The position numbers and the translations under genes were made by a program. The notes beneath the pieces are model-generated. The model did not search any database. It had not been told where the DNA came from and was given only the letters and a program-made list of their open reading frames with translations. From the NCBI RefSeq assembly GCF_002960445.1, contig NZ_POJD01000180.1, forward strand, positions 1 to 45,698: a DNA stretch of 45,698 nucleotides, read 5' to 3'. The DNA comes from Streptococcus suis. Lineage in GTDB: Bacteria > Bacillota > Bacilli > Lactobacillales > Streptococcaceae. Within the stretch, counting starts at the first letter, position 1; every line of letters begins with the position of its first letter. Positions 36,719-45,637 of this stretch are shown one piece after another.

Positions 36719-37480
36719 TTATTCAAACTCCAACTGGGCCTTGTTGGTAAAATAGGTCTGATAGGCTGCGTAGGAGGCGATTACTGAAGCCAGACTGGTT
36801 GCAGACAGCAACATGAACATGACCATTATCTGATAGCGGATGGCATGGACCGGATCAACTCCTGCAAATATTAGCCCTGACATCATTCCAGGCAGGCTGA
36901 CCAGACCGACTGTCTTGGCTGAGTCAATGGTGGGCTGCATACCTGTTTTGATAGCCTCTCGCAAAATATCCTGTGAAGCCAATTTGACAGTTGCTCCCAG
37001 ACTTAATTTTTCCAAGACTTGTTGACGATTGTCTGTGAAAGACTTGTACATAGCCCGATAGGACAGACCGATTGCCGTCATGGCATTACTAGCCAACATC
37101 CCTGAAATGGGAATGACCTGTGAAGGAATAAATTGGATAGCACCCGATAGTACCAAGATTGTCAAGGTCAATCCAGTCGAAGCCAAAAGTGCAAGAAAAG
37201 GATGAAGCAAGGATTTCTTGCCATTGGGATTGCGTTTGTTGGCTTGGACACTGGCATTGTAAAGAATAATCAGAATCATAGCCAAGCTGAGAAAGACATT
37301 GGAGGCTTGGAAGATAAATTTGAGAACGTAGCCGACAAAAATCAACTGGAGAACTGTTCTGACAACTGCCATAAAAATATCCTTGGTCAAGCCCAGTTTT
37401 TCCTTTTGACTGATTCCCATAGCAACTAGGACTAGCCCGAACACAAGGGCTAGGGACAGGTTATCTACTGAAACATTCAT
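36719..37480 (-). CDS. fetB: FetB-type (UPF0014) ABC transporter permease, putative iron exporter
   Basis: 253 residues with seven predicted membrane helices. Family landmarks: MAVVRTVLQLIFVGYVLKFIF, ILYNASVQANKRNPNG, FIPSQVIPISGMLASNAMTA, ATVKLASQDILREAIKTGMQ, VGLVSLPGMMSGLIFAGVDP and AIRYQIMVMFMLL. In E. coli FetAB exports iron and enhances resistance to oxidative stress. It overlaps the ATPase gene by 4 bases, so the two proteins should be made together. Confidence 0.87.
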   Translation of the reverse strand: MNVSVDNLSLALVFGLVLVAMGISQKEKLGLTKDIFMAVVRTVLQLIFVGYVLKFIFQASNVFLSLAMILIILYNASVQANKRNPNGKKSLLHPFLALLASTGLTLTILVLSGAIQFIPSQVIPISGMLASNAMTAIGLSYRAMYKSFTDNRQQVLEKLSLGATVKLASQDILREAIKTGMQPTIDSAKTVGLVSLPGMMSGLIFAGVDPVHAIRYQIMVMFMLLSATSLASVIASYAAYQTYFTNKAQLEFE

Positions 37481-38115
37481 ACTTGGACCCGACCTCCTTC
37501 TATTTTCAAAATCTTTTGGGCTGCCTCAATCTCTGATTGGTCATGAGTGACTTCAATTAAGGTATTTCCAGCTGCATGGTAATCTGCTAAAAGCTTGTTG
37601 ACAATGGCCTTGGTTTCAGAGTCCAGTCCCGCAGAGATTTCATCTAAAAGTAAGACTTTGGGTTCAAAGAGCAAATTGCGAACGAGGGCCACTCGCTGTT
37701 TTTCTCCTCCTGATAATTCTGTGATTTTCTTGGTCAAAAATGCTGGCGCTAGATTGACCCTTTCTAAAGCCTTGAGGGCTTTGCTTTGGTCAAATGCAAG
37801 CTGACGGAGCTCATAAGGAAAGCGGAGATTGTCTTGGACGGTCTGCCCAAAGAGAACTGGCTGTTGAAAACAATAGGAAACTTCTCTCCTGTAAGTCGGC
37901 ATATCCAGCTCTGCTATGTTCCGACCCTGAAAGAAAATGGTCCCACTTGTCGTGGATGTCAAACCTGCCAAGAGCTTGAGGATGGTGCTTTTTCCACTGC
38001 CCGAAGGTCCAACCAAGGTTAGCCGCTCTCCTTCTAAAACAGTGAAGCTAATATCAGTTAAAATCGACTTATCCCTATCAGATAAGCCGACAGATTGAAG
38101 TTGGAAAAGGTGCAT
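37477..38115 (-). CDS. fetA: FetA-type ABC transporter ATP-binding protein
   Basis: 212 residues from ATG at 38113-38115, immediately after the cupin stop. A longer frame (49 more codons) overlaps the cupin gene and has no homologous sequence. Walker A VGPSGSGKSTILKLL, Q-loop YCFQQPVLFG, signature ELSGGEKQRVALVRNLL, Walker B VLLLDEISAGLDSE, switch EVTHDQSE. Partner of the FetB permease encoded next. No good ribosome-binding site is seen, so translation is probably coupled to the cupin gene. Confidence 0.85.
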   Translation of the reverse strand: MHLFQLQSVGLSDRDKSILTDISFTVLEGERLTLVGPSGSGKSTILKLLAGLTSTTSGTIFFQGRNIAELDMPTYRREVSYCFQQPVLFGQTVQDNLRFPYELRQLAFDQSKALKALERVNLAPAFLTKKITELSGGEKQRVALVRNLLFEPKVLLLDEISAGLDSETKAIVNKLLADYHAAGNTLIEVTHDQSEIEAAQKILKIEGGRVQV

Positions 38116-38116
38116 C

Positions 38117-38545
38117 TTAATGTCCGTGCTCTTCTGCTTCTTCTGCAGCAATGGCAATAGCTTGTGTTTCATGAACTGTCCCGTGAGCGTGATGGGCAGG
38201 TCCATAAATAGAGTAGATTTTAAGATCTTCTTGGCCAATGTTGATGACATTGTGGTATGCACCGTTTGGAATTAAGATTGCATCTTCTGGTCCGACTTCA
38301 GTATCAAGTGTAATCTTGTCTTCGGACTCTCCCATAATAACACGACCGTGACCTTGTTCAATGCGGAGGAATTGGTCGTTTTCGTTGTGTACTTCCGCTC
38401 CGATGTCCCCGCCAACTGGGATGGACATCAGTGTAACTTGCAAGAGTTCCCCGGTCCAAAGTGCTGTGCGGTAGTTGGTATTTTCAAGCGTTGCTGTTTC
38501 AATATTGGTTACAAATGGTGCTTTTCCGTAATCTTTAGTTGTCAT
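38117..38545 (-). CDS. Cupin-domain protein
   Basis: 142 residues, single cupin barrel: LLQVTLMSIPVGGDIGAEVHNENDQF with the first metal motif (G-x5-H-x3-4-E-like, GAEVHNENDQFLRIEQG), and the second motif GPEDAILIPNGAYHNVINIG. A His/Glu-rich tail (HHAHGTVHETQAIAIAAEEAEEHGH) could bind metal. Substrate is not known. It is the first gene of an operon with fetA and fetB, and directly downstream of PerR-like boxes, so a role in iron or peroxide defence is plausible but inferred. Confidence 0.85.
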   Translation of the reverse strand: MTTKDYGKAPFVTNIETATLENTNYRTALWTGELLQVTLMSIPVGGDIGAEVHNENDQFLRIEQGHGRVIMGESEDKITLDTEVGPEDAILIPNGAYHNVINIGQEDLKIYSIYGPAHHAHGTVHETQAIAIAAEEAEEHGH

Positions 38546-38562
38546 AGTTGTTTACCTCTAAA

Positions 38563-38647
38563 TGATAATTATTCTAAACTTTCTTTAGAACAATTCTAAT
38601 TATACTCCTTTTAAAATACTTGTCAAGCTTTTTTAGAAACATTATAA
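38563..38647 (-). promoter_or_regulatory. Cupin-fetAB promoter with three PerR-like boxes
   Basis: Minus-strand -35 TTGACA (38621-38626), 16-nt spacer, -10 TATAAT (38599-38604). Three matches to the streptococcal PerR box (TTANAATNATTNTAA pattern) surround it: TGATAATTATTCTAA (38563-38577), TTAGAACAATTCTAA (38585-38599, overlapping the -10 and start), and TTAGAAACATTATAA (38633-38647, upstream of the -35). Fur-family repressors use such 7-1-7 sites. Confidence 0.7.
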
Positions 38648-38680
38648 TTTTCAGAATATACTTAGCGAATAGCTAAGAAA

Positions 38681-38700
38681 AAGCCACCTTTCGGCAGCTT
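38681..38700 (-). terminator. ABC-F gene terminator
   Basis: Stem AAGCTGCC/GGTGGCTT (two G-U pairs) with a GAAA tetraloop on the minus strand followed by a T-run, just past the ABC-F stop. Confidence 0.8.
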
Positions 38701-38705
38701 GCTTC

Positions 38706-40250
38706 TTATGTCAATTCATTAAAATCCCATACATCATCTACCCAGCCTTGATAGAAATCAGGCTCGTGGCAGACCATGAGGATAGAGCCCTTATAGGCCT
38801 GAAGGGCACGTTTGAGTTCATCCTTGGCATCCACATCCAAGTGGTTAGTCGGCTCGTCCAGAACCAAGACATTGTTTTCACGGTTCATAAGCAAGCAGAA
38901 ACGAACTTTGGCCTGCTCACCACCTGAAAGAACTTGAATTTGGCTTTCGATATGTTTGGAAGTCAGACCGCAACGAGCCAAGGCTGCCCGTACTTCTGCC
39001 TGGTTAAGGGCTGGAAAGGCATCCCAAACGGCTTCAAGCGGAGTCTGACGATTGCCACCAGCTACTTCTTGCTCGAAATAGCCTAGTTCCAAATACTCCC
39101 CACGCTCCACAGAGCCTCCGAGCGGTGGAATAATCCCCAGCAAACTTTTGAGAAGAGTGGATTTCCCGATACCGTTGGCACCGACAATGGCAATCTTCTG
39201 GTTGCGTTCAAAGGTCAAATTGAGCGGTTTACGTGTCAATACACGGTCATAACCAATTTCCAAATCAGTCGTTTGGAAGATAAATCGACTTGGCGTTCGA
39301 GCCATTTTGAAATCAAAGGATGGCTTTGGTTTCTCTGCTTGAAGCTCAATAATCTCCATCTTGTCCAATTTCTTCTGACGAGACATAGCCATGTTTCGAG
39401 TTGCAACACGGGCCTTGTTACGGTTAACGAAGTCCTGCAAGTCCGCGATTTCTTTCTGCTGGCGTTCGTAGGCAGCCTCTAACTGAGCCCGCTTCATAGC
39501 ATGTACTTCTTGGAATTGGTAATAGTCGCCTGTGTAACGGGTCAAGAGTTGATTTTCCACATGGTAGACAATGTTAATCACATCATTCAAGAAAGGAATG
39601 TCATGCGAAATCAAGACAAAGGCATTTTCATAGTTCTGCAAGTAGCGTTTGAGCCAGTCAATATGCTCTGCATCCAAGTAGTTGGTCGGCTCATCCAGAA
39701 GCAGGATATCAGGTTTTTCCAAGAGTAATTTTGCCAAAAGAACCTTAGTACGTTGGCCACCTGATAACTCCGTCACGTCCTTGTCCATACCATAATCCAT
39801 AACGCCCAGAGCCCGTGCCACTTCGTCAATCTTGGCATCCAGCGTATAGAAATCACGGCTTTCCAAACGATCCTGCAGCTCACCAACCTCTTCCATGAGG
39901 GCATCCATATCGGCTCCCTCTTCTGCCATGGACATGTAAATGTCATTGATACGAGCTTCTGTCTTGAAAAGTTCATCGAATGCTGTCCGCAAGACATCAC
40001 GGACTGATTGACCCTTTTCTAGTTTAGCATGCTGATCTAAATAACCTGCCGTTACATAACGTGACCATTCAACCTTACCTTCATCTGGCTGCAATTGACC
40101 TGTCACGATGGACATGAAGGTTGATTTTCCCTCACCATTGGCACCAACAAGACCAATATGCTCCCCCTTCAACAAACGGAAGGAAACATTCTCAAAAATT
40201 GCACGGTCACCAAACCCATGACTCAAATTCTTTACTTCTAAAATACTCAT
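38706..40250 (-). CDS. ABC-F family ATPase (YkpA/YbiT-like)
   Basis: 514 residues with two ABC domains and no membrane segment. Domain 1: GLVGANGEGKSTFMSIV, TELSGGQRTKVLLAKLLLEKP, LLLDEPTNYLDAEH. Linker with the coiled coil RAQLEAAYERQQKEIADLQD (about 235-300). Domain 2: AIVGANGIGKSTLLKSLLG, VLSGGEQAKVRFCLLM, LVLDEPTNHLDVDAKDEL. ABC-F proteins bind the ribosomal E-site and modulate translation. The sequence type resembles the housekeeping YkpA/YbiT subgroup, not the known antibiotic target-protection factors, but this is by eye. It follows glmM and its terminator. Confidence 0.85.
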   Translation of the reverse strand: MSILEVKNLSHGFGDRAIFENVSFRLLKGEHIGLVGANGEGKSTFMSIVTGQLQPDEGKVEWSRYVTAGYLDQHAKLEKGQSVRDVLRTAFDELFKTEARINDIYMSMAEEGADMDALMEEVGELQDRLESRDFYTLDAKIDEVARALGVMDYGMDKDVTELSGGQRTKVLLAKLLLEKPDILLLDEPTNYLDAEHIDWLKRYLQNYENAFVLISHDIPFLNDVINIVYHVENQLLTRYTGDYYQFQEVHAMKRAQLEAAYERQQKEIADLQDFVNRNKARVATRNMAMSRQKKLDKMEIIELQAEKPKPSFDFKMARTPSRFIFQTTDLEIGYDRVLTRKPLNLTFERNQKIAIVGANGIGKSTLLKSLLGIIPPLGGSVERGEYLELGYFEQEVAGGNRQTPLEAVWDAFPALNQAEVRAALARCGLTSKHIESQIQVLSGGEQAKVRFCLLMNRENNVLVLDEPTNHLDVDAKDELKRALQAYKGSILMVCHEPDFYQGWVDDVWDFNELT

Positions 40251-40264
40251 AATTTCCTCACAAA

Positions 40265-40290
40265 AGAGGCTGGAAATCCTTCCAGTCTCT
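40265..40290 (-). terminator. glmM terminator
   Basis: 11-bp stem AGAGACTGGAA/TTCCAGCCTCT (minus strand, one mismatch) with a 4-nt loop and TTTT following. It lies between the glmM stop and the ABC-F gene. Confidence 0.7.
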
Positions 40291-40303
40291 GTTTACATTT
40301 TCC

Positions 40304-41656
40304 TTAATCCAAACCTATTTCTGCACGGACCACATCAGCAATGGTGTCCACATAGTAATCGACTTCAGCATCTGTTGGAGCTTCTGCCATGACACGCAAG
40401 AGTGGCTCGGTACCACTTGGACGGACCAAGATACGCCCGTTTCCAGCCATCTCTGCTTCCATTTTTTCAATGATAGCTGCAATAGCAGGCACTTCCATGG
40501 CCTTGTCCTTCATGCTGTTTTCCACACGGATATTGACCAATTTTTGTGGGTAAATGGATACTTCTGCCGCCAATTCTGACAACGTTTTACCTGTTTCTTT
40601 CATAATTTTGGTCAATTGCACAGCGGTTAACTGACCATCACCTGTGGTGTTATAATCCATGAGAATGACGTGTCCAGACTGCTCACCGCCGACATTATAG
40701 CCACCTTTGCGCATTTCTTCGACAACATAACGGTCGCCGACTGCGGTCACGGCTTTTTCAATCCCCTCACGGTCCAAAGCCTTATGGAAACCAAGGTTAG
40801 ACATAACCGTTGTTACAATGGTATTTTTAGCAAGAAGTCCCTTGTCTGCTAAGTACTTACCTACGATATACATGATACGGTCACCGTCAACCAAGTCACC
40901 ATTTTCATCGACAGCAATCAAGCGGTCACTGTCACCGTCAAAGGCCAGACCGATTTGGCTTCCTGTTTCCTTGACCAATTCTTGCAACTGCTCAGGATGG
41001 GTTGAACCAACTCCCTCATTGATATTCAAGCCGTCTGGATTTTCAGCCATAACTGTCAAATCAGCTCCCAAATCCGCAAAAATTTGACGAGCAGAGGTTG
41101 AGGCTGCACCATTAGCAGTATCCAAGGCCACTTTCATCCCTTCCAACTGAGTACCAGTCGATACTAGGAAGGATTCGTATTTACGCAAACCCTCTGGATA
41201 ATCGACCACATCCCCCAAACCTTGTGCAGATGGACGTGGTAGCGTATCTTCCTCAGCATCCAAGAGAGCCTCAATCTCTGCTTCTAAGGCATCATCCAAC
41301 TTAAAGCCGTCGCCCGCAAAGAACTTAATACCGTTATCTTGGGCAGGGTTGTGACTGGCTGAAATCATAACACCAGCGCTAGCTTTTTCTGTTTTCACCA
41401 AGTGAGCTACACCTGGTGTTGCAAGGACACCTAGTTTATAGACGTGAATTCCAGCTGATAAAAGTCCAGCTACCAAGGCAGCTTCCAACATTTGTCCCGA
41501 AATACGTGTATCACGCGCCACAAAGACACGAGGTACATCCGTTTCATGTTGACTAAGAACATAACCACCAAAACGACCTAGTTTAAATGCCAATTCTGGC
41601 GTCAATTCTACGTTTGCTTCTCCGCGGACACCGTCCGTACCAAAATATTTACCCAT
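40304..41656 (-). CDS. glmM: Phosphoglucosamine mutase
   Basis: 450 residues, converts GlcN-6-P to GlcN-1-P for UDP-GlcNAc. N-term [20 protein letters not shown], active-site serine loop [18 protein letters not shown], metal-binding [14 protein letters not shown], sugar loop [12 protein letters not shown], phosphate loop [16 protein letters not shown]. Third gene of the conserved cdaA-cdaR-glmM operon, in which c-di-AMP synthesis and cell-wall precursor synthesis are linked. Confidence 0.96.
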   Translation of the reverse strand: MGKYFGTDGVRGEANVELTPELAFKLGRFGGYVLSQHETDVPRVFVARDTRISGQMLEAALVAGLLSAGIHVYKLGVLATPGVAHLVKTEKASAGVMISASHNPAQDNGIKFFAGDGFKLDDALEAEIEALLDAEEDTLPRPSAQGLGDVVDYPEGLRKYESFLVSTGTQLEGMKVALDTANGAASTSARQIFADLGADLTVMAENPDGLNINEGVGSTHPEQLQELVKETGSQIGLAFDGDSDRLIAVDENGDLVDGDRIMYIVGKYLADKGLLAKNTIVTTVMSNLGFHKALDREGIEKAVTAVGDRYVVEEMRKGGYNVGGEQSGHVILMDYNTTGDGQLTAVQLTKIMKETGKTLSELAAEVSIYPQKLVNIRVENSMKDKAMEVPAIAAIIEKMEAEMAGNGRILVRPSGTEPLLRVMAEAPTDAEVDYYVDTIADVVRAEIGLD

Positions 41657-41671
41657 TTTAAAATTTACCTC

Positions 41672-42376
41672 TTATTTCGTTTTTGTTATGGTGATTTGTA
41701 GGTTGGCTTCTGTTTGTGATAAAACAACTGGCAAGACATTGCCATCACCATCTACTGCCTGCAACTTCGCTGTTCCACTATAATTAGCGGATAAATTGCT
41801 GACATCTACTGCGATTGCCTCGATGCGATCAATCTTAGCCATGGTTTCTTCATCCGTTGTTACTTTTACAGTATCGACATTGACGGAAACCTTAGAAAGA
41901 CTATAACCTTCTGCCAACTGGTTACTATAAACCTTAGCTTCAACAGGTAGAGCCTTACTGACACGCTTGCCTATTTTAACTGTAATGGTGTCTGGTGCCA
42001 GGGTCGCAGTTACTCCTGCTGGTAAATTGGCCAATTGGAGTTTGACAGTATTGGTTCCGGCCATCATCTCCTTCAAATCTGCGACAACTTGAAAAGTTCG
42101 CGTAGATTCATCGGATTCCCGTTGCAAAAGCACTCGATTGGATCCTCTCAACTCCACAGTAACTGTTGATGAGAAACCTGAAATAAAGTACTCACTGGTA
42201 TTATATTCAATATCTATCGGTACATTATTTAAGGTATGAACATAGGTTTCTGACTCCGTATTCTGAGCGGCTGTTTCTGAATTTTTATAGTTGGTAGTAG
42301 TCGCATAGAAAAAAAGCAAAAGCGCTAAGAATAATGAGAGAAGTAAGTGACCTACAGCTTTAAATTTTTCTTGCAT
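41672..42376 (-). CDS. cdaR: CdaR (YbbR-domain regulator of CdaA)
   Basis: 234 residues. One N-terminal membrane helix (AVGHLLLSLFLALLLFFYAT), then extracellular YbbR-type beta domains (about 55-230; VPIDIEYNTSEYFISGFSST, VKLQLANLPAGVTATL, LPVEAKVYSNQLAEGYSLSK). It binds and modulates the diadenylate cyclase CdaA. Its start overlaps the cdaA end by 17 bases and glmM follows 15 bases after its stop. Confidence 0.92.
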   Translation of the reverse strand: MQEKFKAVGHLLLSLFLALLLFFYATTTNYKNSETAAQNTESETYVHTLNNVPIDIEYNTSEYFISGFSSTVTVELRGSNRVLLQRESDESTRTFQVVADLKEMMAGTNTVKLQLANLPAGVTATLAPDTITVKIGKRVSKALPVEAKVYSNQLAEGYSLSKVSVNVDTVKVTTDEETMAKIDRIEAIAVDVSNLSANYSGTAKLQAVDGDGNVLPVVLSQTEANLQITITKTK

Positions 42377-43220
42377 GTTTGCCCCCTCTCAATCGCTTCA
42401 AAAATGTGTTTTTCTCCTGATTATCAGAACCGAAAATAGTCCATAGTTCAGCCTCAAATTCCTCCAAGCTCAAGTCATGCTTGAAATTACCATTATGAGC
42501 AATGGAAATACTACCCGTTTCCTCTGAAACTATGAAAACAAAGGCATCTGAAACCTCTGACAAACCAATCGCAGCCCGGTGCCTAGTGCCAAATTCTTTT
42601 GAAATACCTGCACTTTCAGACAGGGGAAGGTAGGCACAGGAAACCGCAACCTTATCATCCTTGATAATAACTGCTCCATCATGCAAGGGGGTATTAGGAA
42701 TGAATATATTTATCAATAATTCACGCGAAATATCTGCGTTCAACGAAATACCCGTTGCCCTATATTCTTGCAAGGTTTGAGCCTGCTCCACTGCCACAAG
42801 TGCTCCAATTTTACGCGGTGACATATAGGCTGCGGATTTTACAAGAGCATCAATGAGCTTTTCTTCCTTACTGAGCGTATTAGCTGAAAAAATATGGGTC
42901 GTCCGTCCTAACTTTTCAAGCATGGCTCGCAGTTCTGGAGCAAAAATAACAACTGCTGCGATAACTCCATAGGTAATGACCTGATTGATCAACCAGGCAA
43001 TGGTCTGCAAACCAAATAAACTAGCAAGAAGTTGTGCAATGATAAAGAGAAATACCCCACGGATGAGGGTCATAATCTTCGTACCAGCAATAGCCTTACT
43101 AAAATTATAAATCAAATAAACAACGATGCTGATGTCAATCAAGTGTAGGATAGCTACCCAAGGACTAGCAATCAGACTTGACCAATACCCAGCATCCAGT
43201 AACTGGCTTAAGTTTAACAT
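42360..43220 (-). CDS. cdaA: Diadenylate cyclase CdaA
   Basis: 286 residues, makes c-di-AMP from two ATP. Three N-terminal membrane helices (about 15-85) then the DAC (DisA_N) domain with TPLHDGAVIIKDDKVAVSCA (DGA motif) and FGTRHRAAIGLSE (RHR motif), both catalytically essential. Extended -10 TGA plus TATAAT (minus, 43262-43267) lies upstream and GGAAG precedes ATG. First gene of cdaA-cdaR-glmM. Confidence 0.95.
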   Translation of the reverse strand: MLNLSQLLDAGYWSSLIASPWVAILHLIDISIVVYLIYNFSKAIAGTKIMTLIRGVFLFIIAQLLASLFGLQTIAWLINQVITYGVIAAVVIFAPELRAMLEKLGRTTHIFSANTLSKEEKLIDALVKSAAYMSPRKIGALVAVEQAQTLQEYRATGISLNADISRELLINIFIPNTPLHDGAVIIKDDKVAVSCAYLPLSESAGISKEFGTRHRAAIGLSEVSDAFVFIVSEETGSISIAHNGNFKHDLSLEEFEAELWTIFGSDNQEKNTFLKRLRGGKHARKI

Positions 43221-43261
43221 AGGTTTCTCATACTTCCTAACTCGTACATGGTAACGTTTCT

Positions 43262-43267
43262 ATTATA
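43262..43267 (-). promoter_or_regulatory. cdaA promoter -10
   Basis: TATAAT on the minus strand with TGA in front (extended -10); no strong -35. Confidence 0.6.
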
Positions 43268-43390
43268 TCACATTTTTTCTTTCTTTTTTTAGAAAAGGAT
43301 GAAGATAGGATTAAATTTATTACAAATAGTCATCAGAAATGTATCAGTATTTCTACATACTCCGTTCTAGAAAATCCCTGACCTTTATGA

Positions 43391-43396
43391 TAAAAT
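43391..43396 (+). promoter_or_regulatory. murT promoter -10 immediately before the start codon
   Basis: Extended -10 TGA plus TAAAAT only 6 bases before the murT ATG (43403). No Shine-Dalgarno sequence lies between, consistent with a leaderless mRNA. Confidence 0.5.
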
Positions 43397-43402
43397 AGTC
43401 CC

Positions 43403-44746
43403 ATGAAAATAAATACTTTATTAGGGATTGCCGCAGGGAAGACCAGCCAGTTTGTCCTCAACAAACTGGGCCGAGGAACTACCTTGCCTGGTAAAATTGC
43501 CCTTACATTCGATAAACATATTTTAGATAGTTTGGCTAAGGATTATGAAGTCGTTGTTGTGACAGGTACCAACGGTAAGACTTTAACAACTGCCTTGACC
43601 GTTGGAATTCTTCAAGAAGCCTTTGGCGAAATCACGACCAATACCAGCGGTGCCAATATGATTACAGGGATTACGGCAACATTTTTATCTGCCAAGAAAA
43701 ACAAAAAGGGCAAGAAGATTGCCGTCTTGGAAATAGACGAAGCCAGCCTGGCCCGTGTGACCGACTTTATCAAGCCTAGCTTGATTGTCTTTACCAATAT
43801 CTTCCGTGACCAAATGGACCGTTATGGTGAGATTTATACCACCTACCAGATGATTTTGGACGGGGCTGCCAAGGCTCCACAGGCAACCATTTTAGCCAAC
43901 GGCGACAGCCCGCTTTTCAACTCGACAAACGTTATCAATCCAGTGAAATACTACGGTTTTGCGACAGAGGAGCATGAGCCACGTCTGGCCCACTACAATA
44001 CCGAGGGTGTTCTCTGTCCTCATTGCCACCAGATTATCCAGTACAAGCTCAATACCTACGCCAACTTGGGCAGCTACATCTGTAGCAACTGTGGTTTTAG
44101 CCGACCTGAGCTGGACTACAAGTTGACCGAACTAAAAGAAATCACCAATACCTCTTCTACCTTTGCCATTGACGGTCAGGATTACAAAATCAACATCGGC
44201 GGGCTTTATAATATCTACAATGCCCTAGCAGCTGTCAGCGTAGCCGCATTTTTCGGAGTAGCACCTGAGAAAATCAAGGCAGGTTTTGACAAGTCCAAGG
44301 CAGTCTTCGGTCGCCAAGAAACCTTTAAACTCGGTGATAAGGATTGTACACTGGTCTTGATTAAAAACCCTGTCGGTGCAACCCAGGCTATTGAAATGAT
44401 GAAACTGGCTCCATACGATTTTAGCCTGTCCGTCCTTCTCAATGCCAACTACGCTGACGGAATTGATACCAGCTGGATTTGGGACGCTGACTTTGAACAA
44501 ATCACTCAAATGGACATTCCACAAGTCTTTGCAGGCGGTGTCCGTTCGTCTGAAATCGCCCGTCGCCTCCGTGTGACTGGCTATCCTGAAGACCAGATTA
44601 CTGAAACACCTAAACTGGAAGACATCATGACCTTGATTGAGCAATCGAGTAGCCAACATGCTTATATCCTCGCCACCTATACAGCTATGCTGGAATTCCG
44701 CGACCTGCTGGCTCAACGCCAAGCCGTTGGAAAGGAGATGAAATAA
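43403..44746 (+). CDS. murT: Lipid II isoglutaminyl synthase, MurT subunit
   Basis: 447 residues, Mur-ligase-like ATP-binding subunit that activates the D-Glu alpha-carboxyl in lipid II, for amidation to D-isoglutamine. [16 protein letters not shown] (P-loop), [15 protein letters not shown] and [13 protein letters not shown] are Mur ligase motifs. A four-Cys zinc ribbon ([11 protein letters not shown]...YICSNC) interrupts the middle domain, and the C-terminal DUF1727 domain has the catalytic Asp region [13 protein letters not shown]. Stop and gatD start share one base (TAATG). Confidence 0.95.
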   Translation: MKINTLLGIAAGKTSQFVLNKLGRGTTLPGKIALTFDKHILDSLAKDYEVVVVTGTNGKTLTTALTVGILQEAFGEITTNTSGANMITGITATFLSAKKNKKGKKIAVLEIDEASLARVTDFIKPSLIVFTNIFRDQMDRYGEIYTTYQMILDGAAKAPQATILANGDSPLFNSTNVINPVKYYGFATEEHEPRLAHYNTEGVLCPHCHQIIQYKLNTYANLGSYICSNCGFSRPELDYKLTELKEITNTSSTFAIDGQDYKINIGGLYNIYNALAAVSVAAFFGVAPEKIKAGFDKSKAVFGRQETFKLGDKDCTLVLIKNPVGATQAIEMMKLAPYDFSLSVLLNANYADGIDTSWIWDADFEQITQMDIPQVFAGGVRSSEIARRLRVTGYPEDQITETPKLEDIMTLIEQSSSQHAYILATYTAMLEFRDLLAQRQAVGKEMK

Positions 44747-45531
44747 TGGTCTATACATCATTAAAAAGTCCTGAAAAAGACTACACTTATGATCTCCACA
44801 TCGCCCACCTCTACGGTGATTTGATGAACACCTACGGGGACAATGGCAATATCCTCATGCTCAAGTATGTGGCTGAAAAGCTGGGGGCTCGTGTTCAGGT
44901 GGACATCGTTTCCCTGACAGATGAATTTGACAAGGATTTCTACGACATCGCCTTTTTCGGTGGTGGTCAAGACTATGAGCAGTCTATTTTAGCCAAGGAT
45001 TTACCAACTAAAAAAGACAGCCTAACAGACTTTATCGAAAACGACGGTGTCATGCTGGCTATCTGCGGTGGCTTCCAGTTGCTCGGTCAATATTATATTG
45101 AAGCAGGCGGTAGAAAGATTGACGGACTGGGTATCATGGGCCACTACACCCTCAACCAGACCAACAACCGTTACATCGGTGACATCAAAATTCACAATGA
45201 GGAGTTCAACGAAACCTACTACGGTTTTGAAAACCACCAAGGTCGCACCTTCCTAGCTGACAACCAAAAACCCCTGGGCAAGGTTGTCTATGGCAATGGC
45301 AATAACAAGGAAGACGGCGGCGAGGGCCTACACTATAAAAACACCTTCGGCAGCTACTTCCACGGACCAATCCTGTCCCGCAATGCCAACCTGGCCTACC
45401 GCCTGGTCACAACTGCCCTCCGCAAAAAATACGGACAAGACATCCAACTTGCCAGCTACGCTGACATCCTCAGCAAAGAAGTCGCTGAAGAATACGGCGA
45501 TGTGAAAAGCAAGGCAGAATTTGATAAATAA
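44746..45531 (+). CDS. gatD: Lipid II isoglutaminyl synthase, GatD glutaminase subunit
   Basis: 261 residues, class I-like glutamine amidotransferase providing ammonia to Mur[34 protein letters not shown], nucleophile Cys in [28 protein letters not shown] and catalytic His in [12 protein letters not shown]. Translationally coupled to murT. Its terminator is the last chromosomal feature before acquired DNA. Confidence 0.95.
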   Translation: MVYTSLKSPEKDYTYDLHIAHLYGDLMNTYGDNGNILMLKYVAEKLGARVQVDIVSLTDEFDKDFYDIAFFGGGQDYEQSILAKDLPTKKDSLTDFIENDGVMLAICGGFQLLGQYYIEAGGRKIDGLGIMGHYTLNQTNNRYIGDIKIHNEEFNETYYGFENHQGRTFLADNQKPLGKVVYGNGNNKEDGGEGLHYKNTFGSYFHGPILSRNANLAYRLVTTALRKKYGQDIQLASYADILSKEVAEEYGDVKSKAEFDK

Positions 45532-45533
45532 AG

Positions 45534-45566
45534 CAAAACCGCTTCTGATATTCAGAGGCGGTTTTG
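45534..45566 (+). terminator. murT-gatD terminator
   Basis: Long stem CAAAACCGCTTCTGA/TCAGAGGCGGTTTTG with a 3-nt loop and a T-rich tail, directly behind gatD. Confidence 0.88.
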
Positions 45567-45576
45567 TTATTTTCTA

Positions 45577-45633
45577 TTAACTTATATTCCCTTTAGTAAC
45601 GTGTAACTTTCCAAATTTAAAAAAGCGACTCAT
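45577..45633 (-). pseudogene. Truncated ORF from the erm(B) 3' flank
   Basis: From ATG (45631-45633), 4 bases after the erm(B) stop, 18 codons read MSRFFKFGKLHVTKGN then IS and a stop. I recall the small ORF that normally follows erm(B): it starts MSRFCKFGKLHVTKGN and continues much further. Here it diverges after that point, near 45587, and runs into the gatD terminator. So the break between acquired and chromosomal DNA is close to 45570-45590. Confidence 0.7.
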
Positions 45634-45637
45634 AGAA

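Noticed and set aside
38117..38262. 49-codon N-terminal extension of FetA overlapping the cupin gene
   Set aside because: The extension is antiparallel-free but out of frame with the cupin coding sequence and has no ABC-domain sequence; the ATG at 38115 begins the conserved fold.
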